A DNA stretch of 24,286 bases from Chara braunii. Taxonomy: Eukaryota; Streptophyta; Charophyceae; Charales; Characeae. Made by a program: the position numbers and the translations under genes. The notes under the pieces are model-generated. The model was not told the origin of the DNA, did not search any database, and saw only the letters and a program-made list of their open reading frames with translations. This document shows positions 9,510 through 17,281 of this stretch, one piece after another. The DNA is taken from NCBI GenBank assembly GCA_003427395.1, contig BFEA01000379.1, positions 652,628 through 676,913 of the forward strand. Direction: 5' to 3'. The stretch's first letter is position 1. Each line of letters starts with the position of its first letter.

Positions 9510-10031
9510 TCACTGCATCGAGAATACAAGATCAAAGGGTAGGTCAGGGAAGATGTAGAAGTTCAGACTATGTCTGACTTCTCCAGCACTGTCGAAGGTA
9601 ACAGGGATACCCCTTACCTTCTCCCTGATGGTCATAATAGTGGAGTCCCCTATCTTGACCTGCAGCGGTTGCTGCAGCCGCACTACCTTCAGGCCCAGAT
9701 GCAATTTTTTGACTGCACTCGGAGACATGAAGTTGTGGGTGGCTCCACAGTCTAGTAGCCCTTTGATCATGTGATGGTTGATCAGGGGCCGCAGCAGGAT
9801 GAGATCAGACTTGTTCTGCTTTTGTTCTTTCAGATGAAAGAAAAAAGCAGCAAGAGCCTGACACTCAGACTGGTCCGGTTCCTGATCCAGGTCAGGATCC
9901 TCATATGTGAAGGATGTTGCCCGTGCAGTTCCCACACTGGATGGGAAGGAGTGAGTCTCAACTGAAGCTGCTGCAGCTGCAGATGCAGTTGCAGCACAAG
10001 AGGGAACTGTTGTCTCCAGGTTCAGCTTCAA
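9510..10031 (-). pseudogene. pol: Retropepsin-type aspartic protease segment of pol
   Basis: Start of the pol frame, entered by -1 frameshift from gag; no ATG is present at its head (the first codon after the slippery run is TTG). The first ~50 residues are Ala/Ser/acid-rich linker. The protease core contains GLLDCGATHNFMSP, the active-site D-[ST/C]-G-A loop in its Ty3-like DCGA form, followed by the beta strands and the closing PFDLVFSMQ, where the family has its second hydrophobic-hydrophobic-G motif (here S replaces G). The frame ends at TGA 9510-9512. Related elements have MQW at this point, so the stop probably replaced Trp, and translation of RT needs readthrough. It processes the Gag-Pol precursor in the virus-like particle. 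Domain assignment is strong; activity is doubtful. Confidence 0.88.
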
Positions 10032-10037
10032 TTTTTT
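10031..10037 (-). promoter_or_regulatory. Candidate -1 ribosomal frameshift heptamer A AAA AAT
   Basis: On the coding strand the gag frame reads TCA AAA AAT TGA. The heptamer A AAA AAT fits the X XXY YYZ rule in exactly the gag frame, and a -1 slip enters the protease frame (AAA AAA TTG). The TGA directly after it would be the normal gag terminator. Against function in this copy, a TAG at 10040-10042 stops gag one codon before the heptamer. An 8-bp inverted repeat (10023-10030 with 9963-9970) lies just downstream, but spacing is closer than the usual 5-9 bases. Confidence 0.6.
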
Positions 10038-10039
10038 GA

Positions 10040-10552
10040 CTAAGCTGGGTCAGGCATGTAAGGACAGTCCTTGAGAAAGTGTTGTCCTTCACACCTCAGG
10101 CTGACTCCCTTCTCCTTCCTCTTCCTCCACACTCCTTCCTGAATCTTCAGATCATGCCATGGAAGGGTGTTGGGATTGAGGGGGTCTGCTGGGAAATGGA
10201 CGTCACGTGGCAAGTTAGGGCGCCGGGCAGGGGTTGAAGAGCGACGTCCCTGGCTCTTCCCCTTGCTGCTGGAGGTTGTGCTGGAGGCAGACCCGGCCTT
10301 TTGGAAGGCCCCCAGCGCAGCCTGCAGCTGCTGAACGACTGCTGCAACATCTGCAACAGCAGCTGCTGCAGTCCCACCTGGCGGTGTACCAGGACGGGAT
10401 CCTGCATCAGATGATGATCCAGAACCCGCATAAGCAAAGGCCGCCTTACCCTTTCTATCACCGCGAGGGAAGGCGCCTTTCCTCTTGTCACTGGAGGGGG
10501 CCTGAATATGGAGCTTGGCCTCCATGTCCAGTGCTGCACGTCCAAAGGAGCG
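10040..10552 (-). pseudogene. gag: Gag C-terminal part with degenerate zinc knuckle
   Basis: Same frame as the 367-codon gag fragment upstream, separated from it by a TGA at 10553-10555; the first ATG is at 10525. The segment is basic and Ser/Gly/Ala-rich (Lys/Arg clusters, poly-Ala near the middle), as expected for nucleocapsid. Near the end LRCEGQHFLKDCPY resembles a CX2CX4HX4C knuckle, but the first Cys is missing and only three residues lie between Cys and His, so zinc and RNA binding is probably impaired or non-standard. It ends at TAG 10040-10042, just before the frameshift heptamer. Confidence 0.85.
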
Positions 10553-11656
10553 TCAGTCTTTGTGTCCGGCGCTGTACAAAGCAACTGAAAACTTTTCAGA
10601 CGCTGCCCTGCAAAAGTTAGTGAGTAAGTCATCAGCAGACATCACCAACCCAGGGGTGGAAGTTAGCTGCTCAAACTCAGCAAATAGAGTCTGCAGACTG
10701 CCGCTGTATCGCTGCTGGCCCAGGCGTACAATCTTATCAACAGCTTTGCGGGGTCTTTCCTTGTCTGCAAATCTGTCTTCCAGGGCCTGCAAAAGTTTGT
10801 CATCCCCCAGTGCCAATGCCCAATCCTTCAAAGTTTGAGATTGGGCACTAGTTGTAGAGGTAGCCCATTTTTGGGCTGTCCCCTCCAGCAGGCCCACAAC
10901 GGTTGCCACCTTTTGCTGTTCTGGGCACTGGAACCCTTTCGGATAGGCCCGTGTTCCAGCTGTCCAGTCCCCCACATCAATCTTGGGGTCATCCCCCTTG
11001 AATTTGCTGGGGGCAGGGATCTTGGGACCTTTGTGGTCCCCAGCAACAGCAGCAGCAAAGGTGGGAGGAGGTGTGGCTTTGGCATGGGAGGAGACAGAGG
11101 GAGAAGACTTGCGAGAAGAGTGAGGAGAGGAAGGAGGTGGAGAGGAAGGCTGAAAAGGCTTTGGGGGCTTAGGAGAGGGGACCACAGGGACCAGGGGAGA
11201 GATCAGGTTGGCTGCTGTTAACTGAGTAGTCAGATTCTGGATTGAATCCAGAATCTTGGACTGCTGAGTTCCCAGATCAGCCACTCTGGTGTCCAGCCTC
11301 TGGATCCTTTCGTCCCAGTTTGTGAAATGGCTGGCTGTAAGCTTGTCTTGCAATAATATCAGCTCAGCCAAGTCCCGTGTGCACTGGGTCACTCTCGCAT
11401 CAGCAACAGTTTTCTCAGCCTGCTGCAGCAGGTGCTCCTTGCGGGATGCATCTATTGCAGCTTCCAATTTTGTTGCCTCCTGTCTCTCAGCTTCTGCGAG
11501 CAGCGCCTGTTGCTCTCGCAGCTTGGCCTCAATCTCTCTCTTTCGTCGCTGCGCAGGGGCCAGGGGACGGGGAGGAGGAGTTGAGGCTGAAGGCTGTTCT
11601 TCAGCCTTAACCACCACTTCCACGTTCCCTGCACCTGCGCCAGAGGCGGCAGACAT
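10553..11656 (-). pseudogene. gag: Gag N-terminal and capsid region
   Basis: 367 codons from an ATG in a good context (AAAATGTC) 1.5 kb after the PBS. Residues ~35-150 are rich in Lys/Arg/Glu/Gln/Ala/Leu and look like a long coiled coil (REIEAKLREQQALLAEAER and following). Residues ~150-205 are a Pro/Ser linker. From ~210 the capsid domain starts with IPAPSKFKGDD and continues through GLLEGTAQKW and FAEFEQLTSTPG, the layout of the plant retrotransposon gag family. It assembles the particle that packages element RNA. It ends early at TGA 10553-10555; the same frame continues beyond into the nucleocapsid region, so this is one gag gene with a nonsense change. A C-to-T change from CGA is the simplest origin, but that is inference. 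Confidence 0.93.
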
Positions 11657-13152
11657 TTTCCCTCACCAAACAACAAACAAATGAAACAGCAGAGGGTGCA
11701 GCGATTTACAGATCCCACAGACACTCAAATTTCGCTGCACTGTCAATTCAGAAAGCAATGTGGGTTAGTGGGCACAAGCAGTTGGGGTTGGAACAAGACC
11801 ACTGGGGTCAGTAATCAGGCTAGTGATTCCCTATACCTGACACTGCACTTTCACTGGAGTTGCAAAATGCACCTTCACAACATTCCAGGGGTCACTAGCA
11901 TTCCAGAGCCTATCAGAAAGCAGAGCAAATTAGTAGTATTGATGGAAACAGGCAAGAATTAACTGAAACAGGATAACAAGTAGTAGCGATTTAGTAAACT
12001 ACACCCTGACAGCCCCAAACTCAAATTTCGTCACTGTTGACATCAACAGAAATCACCCCAGATATGGCGAATTTCAGGATTGCACTGTAATGACCCAAAT
12101 ACCATGTTTCTGGACTAGCGCTTTAGAACAGATGCTAAAAATAGAATTGCGATTCACCCCAGACTGACAGACTCGAATTCTGACGGCTAGATTTTGAGTT
12201 ATGACTGACCCTAGGTAGCCTAGACTATAAATAGACTCAGCGCAAAACTCAAATCCACAGTATCACTACTTTTTCAGTACAGAATTCCCAGAATGACCAT
12301 ACAGGATGCAGCGCAATACTGTCAGGCAGTCCTAGAACAATTTTGAGTCAGAACAGGTCAATAGCTGAAGAGATATGAGTCAGGGTAGGGAGGAAGAAAG
12401 TGGATATGGTTGTCTTGCAGTCTGAGAATTTCACGATTGTTACACTACTGACAGACAGACCATTAATCCTACTTTTACTGATGCTAATCTAATCGCTATT
12501 CAGGGATTCATATGGAACAGACTCACTTGAAGTATTTCGCTCAGTGGGTGATGAAGCTTTGGCTATCGCTGCCAAACCCTGGTCTCGCCAGTCCTTGCAG
12601 ACAGTCTTCCAGAGCTTCCCACGTACAGAATCTCCTGAAACTTGTTGGTCATGCCCAGTATGATGTGGCGATTCACCCCCAACACTCAGATGCACTGAAT
12701 CTGCCCCAGTGGCGAGAGAAAACTCTGCTGAAGATATCTCGCCACTGCAGGGTATGAGCCGCTGGTGCTAAATTTAGCCCTGAGGAGGGTTAATTTAGCA
12801 GGAGGTGATCCTATGATCAAACCTCCCTCAGCGCTACTCTGGGATTGAAGCCGCCACCTAGTAATCACTGGATTAGGGTAAATTTCGCCACCCTAGACCC
12901 AGTCATCAACTGAGGTCAGGAGGGTGGATGGCGAAATAACCCTATTCTCGCCACTCCAGTCAGGTACACAGACAGGCTCAGGGTGCCTGATCAATCGCAA
13001 ACTGATGCCCTGCAATCACCGCTTGTGTGTCTTCTCTTCCACTGGATCTCTACTGAAGAGGAAGAACCACCATGGCACTTCTCGCCAGTCAGGGCCAGAA
13101 AGAGAAGTTGCCCCTGTTGCGCTCAACCCTCTGAGCTCCAAGTCCAATCTCC
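11657..13152 (-). other. Retrotransposon untranslated leader
   Basis: About 1.5 kb between PBS and the gag ATG with no credible open frame. It holds repeated copies of TCTCGCCA(C/G)T (12583-12592, 12737-12746, 12946-12955, 13079-13088, inverted at 12708-12717, and once in the LTR at 13474-13483). In Ty3/gypsy elements the leader carries packaging and dimerisation signals; whether these motifs serve that role is inference. Confidence 0.7.
12707..12747 (-). promoter_or_regulatory. Perfect 11-bp stem-loop in the leader
   Basis: CAGTGGCGAGA (12707-12717) pairs with TCTCGCCACTG (12737-12747) over a 19-base loop. It is built from two inverted copies of the leader motif. Position between PBS and gag fits a packaging or dimer-initiation structure, but no function is shown. 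Confidence 0.5.
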
Positions 13153-13164
13153 GCTCTGATACCA
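13153..13164 (-). promoter_or_regulatory. Primer-binding site for initiator-Met tRNA
   Basis: On the coding strand TGGTATCAGAGC starts two bases after the 5' LTR end (CATAACA, GT, then the PBS). It is complementary to the 3' end of plant initiator methionyl tRNA, the commonest primer of plant LTR retrotransposons. It fixes the element's orientation and LTR boundary. Confidence 0.95.
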
Positions 13165-13166
13165 AC

Positions 13167-14354
13167 TGTTATGAACTTGGTTGTTTGACGATTTGATTGC
13201 CACTCACACCCAGAAGAACTCACACACGCCCATACATGCACGAGTCAAAGGGAAGGAACAGACAGAGTCCACCTGCACACAGACCAGAGATAAGCAGCGG
13301 AATAACCATCATGCACAGATGGGGAGAATACACACAGTGTTCTCTCTCTCTGATGAACTCCCAACAACCAATCACAGGATGACACTGCGAAGATCACAAT
13401 CGGAAAGTAACCCAGATGATGAGCCAACTCAACACAGTTAACCTCAATTATCGTTACAGAGTTCAACCCATTGTCTCGCCACTCAAGAACCACACACTCC
13501 ACTCACTACCACACTCTCAGAGTCTAGCGCTGCACAGAAACAGCCTCCCAAAGGCCAGCGCCATACACCCAGATGCAGATCATGAACAACGAAGTAGTCT
13601 CCAGTGTCGATGAGTCACTCTGACGATGAAGAAGGCAGCTATGGCTGCCTAGCTGCTACCGCAGAAGCAGTACCCACATATACTCTGTGAAGACCCTCCG
13701 AACAAGCCTGCCAACGCAGATATCCCCCAGGGAATAGATGCTTTGAGGACAGTCCCAGCTATGGCTGTCTCAGATGGCGGCTATGGCTGCTTCACTCGCA
13801 GCTGATGTCTCCGGTTCCACTGCAGACATTCAGCGCTGCTAAACTTCGTTGGCCACCAACACTGTATGCGAAAAATGAAAAGCCAAAAGTCCCTACTCGA
13901 TTCCCCTACAGGACTTATAGACTTCCTCGACTAGCCTAGACCTAGACCGGACTGACTGGACCNNNNNNNNNNNNNNNNNNNNNNNNNNNNNNNNNNNNNN
14001 NNNNNNNNNNNNNNNNNNNNNNNNNNNNNNNNNNNNNNNNNNNNNNNNNNNNNNNNNNNNNNNNNNNNNNNNNNNNNNNNNNNNNNNNNNNNNNNNNNNN
14101 NNNNNNNNNNNNNNNNNNNNNNNNNNNNNNNNNNNNNNNNNNNNNNNNNNNNNNNNNNNNNNNNNNNNNNNNNNNNNNNNNNNNNNNNNNNNNNNNNNNN
14201 NNNNNNNNNNNNNNNNNNNNNNNNNNNNNNNNNNNNNNNNNNNNNNNNNNNNNNNNNGTTAGCCCTCAGCCAAACAAAATTGCAAAACTAACCCTACCAG
14301 TTAGTGTACAGCCTCGCAGACAATCTCGGCAGCAGAAATCAGCAAGTCATTGCA
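13167..14354 (-). repeat. 5' LTR, interrupted by an assembly gap
   Basis: Matches 5138-6356, with a single copy of the 101-bp unit that is doubled there, and with Ns at 13963-14257. It carries the element's transcription signals, although I could not place a TATA box with confidence. Its coding-strand start is canonical (TGCAATG), and GAAC follows at 14355-14358. Confidence 0.95.
13963..14257. other. Assembly gap (295 N)
   Basis: The bases on either side align to 6034 and 6260 of the other LTR, so about 225 bases should be missing if the LTRs are colinear. The gap size is therefore an estimate that is ~70 too long, or this LTR has extra sequence. Confidence 0.95.
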
Positions 14355-14358
14355 GAAC
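14355..14358. repeat. Target site duplication GAAC, 5' LTR side
   Basis: Direct repeat of 5134-5137 immediately outside the LTR. Confidence 0.75.
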
Positions 14359-14517
14359 GGTAGAAAGATAGAACCATAGAAAGGTGGTAGAAAACATAAA
14401 CTTTAAGATAGAGTGCGTTTGACGGTCTTCGTTAGAATGTGTTGGCATTGTTGGATTGTTTCAATTTGGGGGACTTACCTCCTCCTGAGATGTTGTGGGA
14501 GCTAGCGGACAGCTGCC

Positions 14518-14527
14518 TTCTTTCCCA

Positions 14528-14565
<38 letters not shown>

Positions 14566-14602
14566 GAAATCATCCCACAACGACGCTCTTCTTTCCCAAA
14601 AC
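14518..14602 (-). mobile_element. Poly(A) retroposon scar flanked by 14-bp direct repeats
   Basis: TTCTTTCCCAAAAC at 14518-14531 is repeated exactly at 14589-14602. Between them are 32 T (14532-14563) and a 25-base body. Read on the minus strand this is a short body, a poly(A) tail, and a target duplication, the signature of LINE-driven retroposition with extreme 5' truncation. Because the duplicated motif is the left end of the adjacent palindromic element, that element was the target. Confidence 0.65.
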
Positions 14603-14790
14603 ATAATGCATATATACGTTATATTCGAGTTTTCGAATTTCAGAAAAAATCGAATAGAACACATAATTATTATGTGTTGTATCTGAAATTTTGGGCTATT
14701 CGAATAGAACGCATATGCGTTGTATTCGAATAGCATGCACCCTATGTTTTGTATTTGTTTACAACACATATGCGTTATGTTCGGGGGAAC
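14589..14790. mobile_element. Palindrome-rich inverted-repeat element
   Basis: The ends (TTTCCCAAAACATAATGCAT on the left; ATGCGTTATGTTCGGGGGAA on the right) are inverted relatives. Inside lie a 38-base palindrome (14696-14733, one mismatched pair, centre ACGCATATGCGT) and an interrupted palindrome (14658-14678, AACACATAA/TTATGTGTT). The end sequence resembles CTTCCCCCGAATA-AACGCA of the MITE trio at 16036-16529, so it is probably a larger relative. No coding. Confidence 0.6.
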
Positions 14791-14988
14791 AAGGTAGCAA
14801 GGGTCAGGTCTTTCCTCGCTTTGACGGGAATCTTCCGCACTCCAGGCCGGTGATGACTGGGTGTAGAAGAGCCCCTGTGAGCAACTATGTGAGGGATGCT
14901 GGACCTGGTTCCCGGCTTGTAATATAATTTTCCTTTAACCAACAGTACCTCCGAGCCTATTTTCGACAAGTCGTGGCCAGCACCCGAA

Positions 14989-15058
14989 CTTTCAGGAGAC
15001 CGAGGCGGCCGTGATAAATCTGATCGGCGGCCGTCGTTTCTTTTCGGTCTCCTGAAAG
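14989..15058. repeat. 15-bp perfect stem with 40-base loop
   Basis: CTTTCAGGAGACCGA (14989-15003) pairs perfectly with TCGGTCTCCTGAAAG (15044-15058). The loop has two GGCGGCCG boxes. Twenty-eight bases after it a 59-base poly(A) begins. Could be the inverted repeat of a small transposon or the 3' structure of a retroposed RNA; I cannot decide. Confidence 0.7.
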
Positions 15059-15085
15059 GTCGGAGGCCGAGTATTTTCGAACCGT

Positions 15086-15086
<1 letters not shown>

Positions 15087-15145
<59 letters not shown>
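15087..15145. repeat. Poly(A) tract of 59 bases
   Basis: Uninterrupted A run between the stem-loop and a truncated MITE copy. No flanking target duplication was found. Exact length in an assembly is unreliable. Confidence 0.9.
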
Positions 15146-15150
<5 letters not shown>

Positions 15151-15274
15151 ACCACATTTCCCTCAGGGTGACCTCGAAACTCTTTACCAAATTTAAAATA
15201 ATTATATATATAATTATTTTAATGTTTTTTGGCCCGTCCGGGCAAGTGGTTCAGGGCCACTCTGGTAGCGTAGG
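15146..15274 (-). mobile_element. Truncated reverse copy of the 3794-4071 element
   Basis: Aligns in reverse complement to roughly 3794-3935: the terminal CTGGTAGCGTAGG (one mismatch), the GGCCC-CCGGGCAAGTG block, an AT-rich stretch, and the CCTCAGGGTGACCTCGAAA block. It is cut at the poly(A) tract, so its other half is missing or displaced. Confidence 0.75.
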
Positions 15275-15793
15275 AAACGACGACACAATTCTACCAGGCG
15301 TTCTATTTGGGTGGTCTTCATCATTAACCCCAGAGGTCAAGTCCCAGTTGGCCAGATTCTTTGATTGTAGCCGGTGATCTTCATCCTTAACCGACGGTCA
15401 GTAATAGAGGGGCCTCGCCCCAGGTATTGCCGAAGCGAGGGCATATTATACTCACAATAGCACTTTTTTTAAATGTATCTGACTCCAATCACCAACAGAT
15501 CCGGGTGCCCTGGAAGTCTTCCAATTGGCTGAATCTGGTCATTAAAGGAGTCCAGTCTTGTCGGGCTATGCTCTTACCACCACACGGTCGTATCTCGCCA
15601 ATGCGCTCCAACCTTCATCCGATCTTGAAAACCAGGCGCCGTTTGGACAGAACGATTCCAGGATGGCTGACCTCGGTGCTGAACTCATNCCCAAAGGCAT
15701 CCGACTTCTGGGATACGCTATCCTTACCAGTGTATACGTTAGCCTACCAGATGCTCTGAACCTGCATGTATACCGCCTGTCCTCCAATGCTCT

Positions 15794-15825
<32 letters not shown>

Positions 15826-16035
15826 TTCTTCTTCTTCTTTCTTCTTCCTCCCACTCCCTTTCTTGGATGTGTGGCGTGACTTCAATTTGGTTGAGTTGGC
15901 TGAATCGCTGTCTTCAACAACCACCACGCACATAGCACACCCTGACTTGTGTATCCAATCTGTCCTCCCAGTCTGGTGGCCACATCACTAGAACGGGTGA
16001 TGCTTTGGCGGAACACAGTGAAACTCTCCTACCTG
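15275..16035. other. Non-coding stretch with a CTT microsatellite
   Basis: No recognisable gene; open frames of ~110-125 codons on the plus strand have no domain and run into the microsatellite. A CTT repeat occupies about 15791-15849. One N at 15689. Confidence 0.5.
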
Positions 16036-16137
16036 CTTCCCCCGAAGACAACGTACAGTCATTATAAATGTATTTGACACATTTTTCAGTCTAGTAGATA
16101 CACAGCTATAACGACCGTACGTTGTATTCGGGGGAAG
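16036..16137 (+). mobile_element. MITE trio, copy 1 (102 bp)
   Basis: Left arm CTTCCCCCGAAGACAACG (16036-) and right arm ending TTGTATTCGGGGGAAG (-16137) are ~31-base inverted repeats with few mismatches. The middle contains TTTCAGTCT, shared with the other two copies. Confidence 0.8.
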
Positions 16138-16185
16138 AATGTACTAGTTGTAATGTAAGGTACGTCTCAAGTGGATCAACCCCGA

Positions 16186-16190
16186 TTTTT

Positions 16191-16244
<54 letters not shown>
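16186..16244. repeat. Poly(T) tract of ~59 bases with one C
   Basis: T run interrupted at 16203. It lies between MITE copies 1 and 2. I found no flanking direct repeat. Confidence 0.9.
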
Positions 16245-16272
16245 CGGTCACATCCAGATCCGAGGCTGCGTT

Positions 16273-16370
16273 TTTCCCCCGAATATAACGCACGGTCATT
16301 CTAGTTGTAATCAGACTGAAAGATGCCGCGAATACAGCTCAAATATGACCGCGCGTTGCATTCGGGGAAG
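16273..16370 (-). mobile_element. MITE trio, copy 2 (98 bp, inverted)
   Basis: Arms TTTCCCCCGAATATAACGCA and TGACCGCGCGTTGCATTCGG... with the central AGACTGAAAGAT, the reverse of the TTTCAGTCT core. More diverged than copy 3. Confidence 0.75.
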
Positions 16371-16418
16371 AAGGGTAAAGTGCCTACTACTGTTTACATG
16401 TAGGATTACAGCACATAG

Positions 16419-16529
16419 CTACAGTCTTCCCCCGAATACAACGCACGGTCATTATAGTTGAATTTGGTCGATCTTTCAGTCTAAATTCTGCTATAATGAC
16501 CGTACGTTGTATTCGAGGGAAGACTGTAG
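16419..16529 (+). mobile_element. MITE trio, copy 3 (111 bp, 39-bp arms)
   Basis: The left arm 16419-16457 and right arm 16491-16529 are inverted repeats identical at 37 of 39 positions, starting CTACAGTCTTCCC. The 33-base centre holds TTTCAGTCT. The near-perfect arms make this the youngest looking of the trio. Superfamily not determined; a TAG/TAG flank is the only hint of a target duplication. Confidence 0.85.
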
Positions 16530-17110
16530 GTAGTGGTCTTTTTTCCTTCCCTCTTATATTAAAAACTGAGTTTGATTCTCTTCCTCTATACTACATTTCT
16601 CTACCCCCACATGAGCACCCCTGAGTCTACAGAGGGGCCCCTGCAACTACACCTGCCTCTCACACTCAGGGGGGTGAACATGTACGTCACCCCTTGCTCC
16701 CTTTAATGAGGGGAATTTTACTGCTCAGCTACCCCTGTCGCCCTCCAGACTGCGCTTCATGATTTCCTCATTCACATCTTTTGATTTGGTGGCCTTTCCT
16801 CGTTGAGATTTTTTGATTTGGTGGCCTCCAGACTAGTCCGGTAGGCCTGTGAAAAATTCACGTAAGCTGCTTACGTGTGCTCAGCCCACGGTATTCTTTA
16901 GTAAAAGGCGAAAGAATAGTACGTCCACTGAGCTGGGCACGCAGCCATTTTATTTCTCAGGAAAGGGCGAGCAAAATATATACCGAAGGGGATGCAGCAG
17001 TGAAGGCGCGGTGGTCCAATTTGGGTTATGGGCACAAGTGTGACGAACAATGGATGACTCCGATTGGACATTTGTTTTTTCCTCCAAAGCTCCGGCTCTT
17101 CGCTGGCTTT
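16530..17110. other. Non-coding stretch with short repeats and a hairpin
   Basis: No gene seen. TTTTGATTTGGTGGCCT is repeated at 16779-16795 and 16811-16827, and CCTCCAGACT near 16742 and 16825. CACGTAAG (16859-16866) pairs with CTTACGTG (16870-16877), a tight hairpin holding two ACGT cores. Confidence 0.55.
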
Positions 17111-17232
17111 GGGCCTCGCCACACCACTCCCGAAATGTGAAAAAGACAAAAATGTGTTGGGTGCATCTGGTCATGTTCTAGCCGGAAGTTCATTCTCATT
17201 TTGCAGATTTCGAGAGTGGTGTGGCGATGCCC
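17111..17232. mobile_element. MITE-like element with ~29-bp inverted ends
   Basis: Left arm from 17111 (GGGCCTCGCCACACCACTC...) and right arm to 17232 (...GAGTGGTGTGGCGATGCCC) are inverted repeats with about three mismatches. The non-coding centre is ~64 bases. Its right end abuts the start of the duplicated unit. Confidence 0.7.
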
Positions 17233-17281
17233 TTTGTAGTTGTACGACGGAGACTGTAGCGTATCTTCTTTCTCCCTAATT

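Larger units (their letters stand above)
5138..14354 (-). mobile_element. Ty3/gypsy LTR retrotransposon, chromovirus type, full structure
   Basis: A complete but coding-defective element read on the minus strand. In transcription order: 5' LTR (13167-14354, with a gap), PBS complementary to initiator-Met tRNA (13153-13164), leader of ~1.5 kb, gag (11656-10040), a -1 frameshift heptamer, then pol (protease, reverse transcriptase, RNase H, integrase with GPY/F and chromodomain-like C-terminus) to 6390, a polypurine tract (6359-6370) and the 3' LTR (5138-6356). The RT-before-integrase order is that of Ty3/gypsy, and the C-terminal chromodomain-like segment points to chromoviruses. GAAC flanks both ends. 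The LTRs differ by about seven substitutions over ~890 comparable bases plus one 101-bp duplication, so insertion looks recent. Yet gag-pol contains four in-frame stops and Asn in place of a catalytic Asp in both RT and integrase. It would need proteins supplied in trans. Confidence 0.95.
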
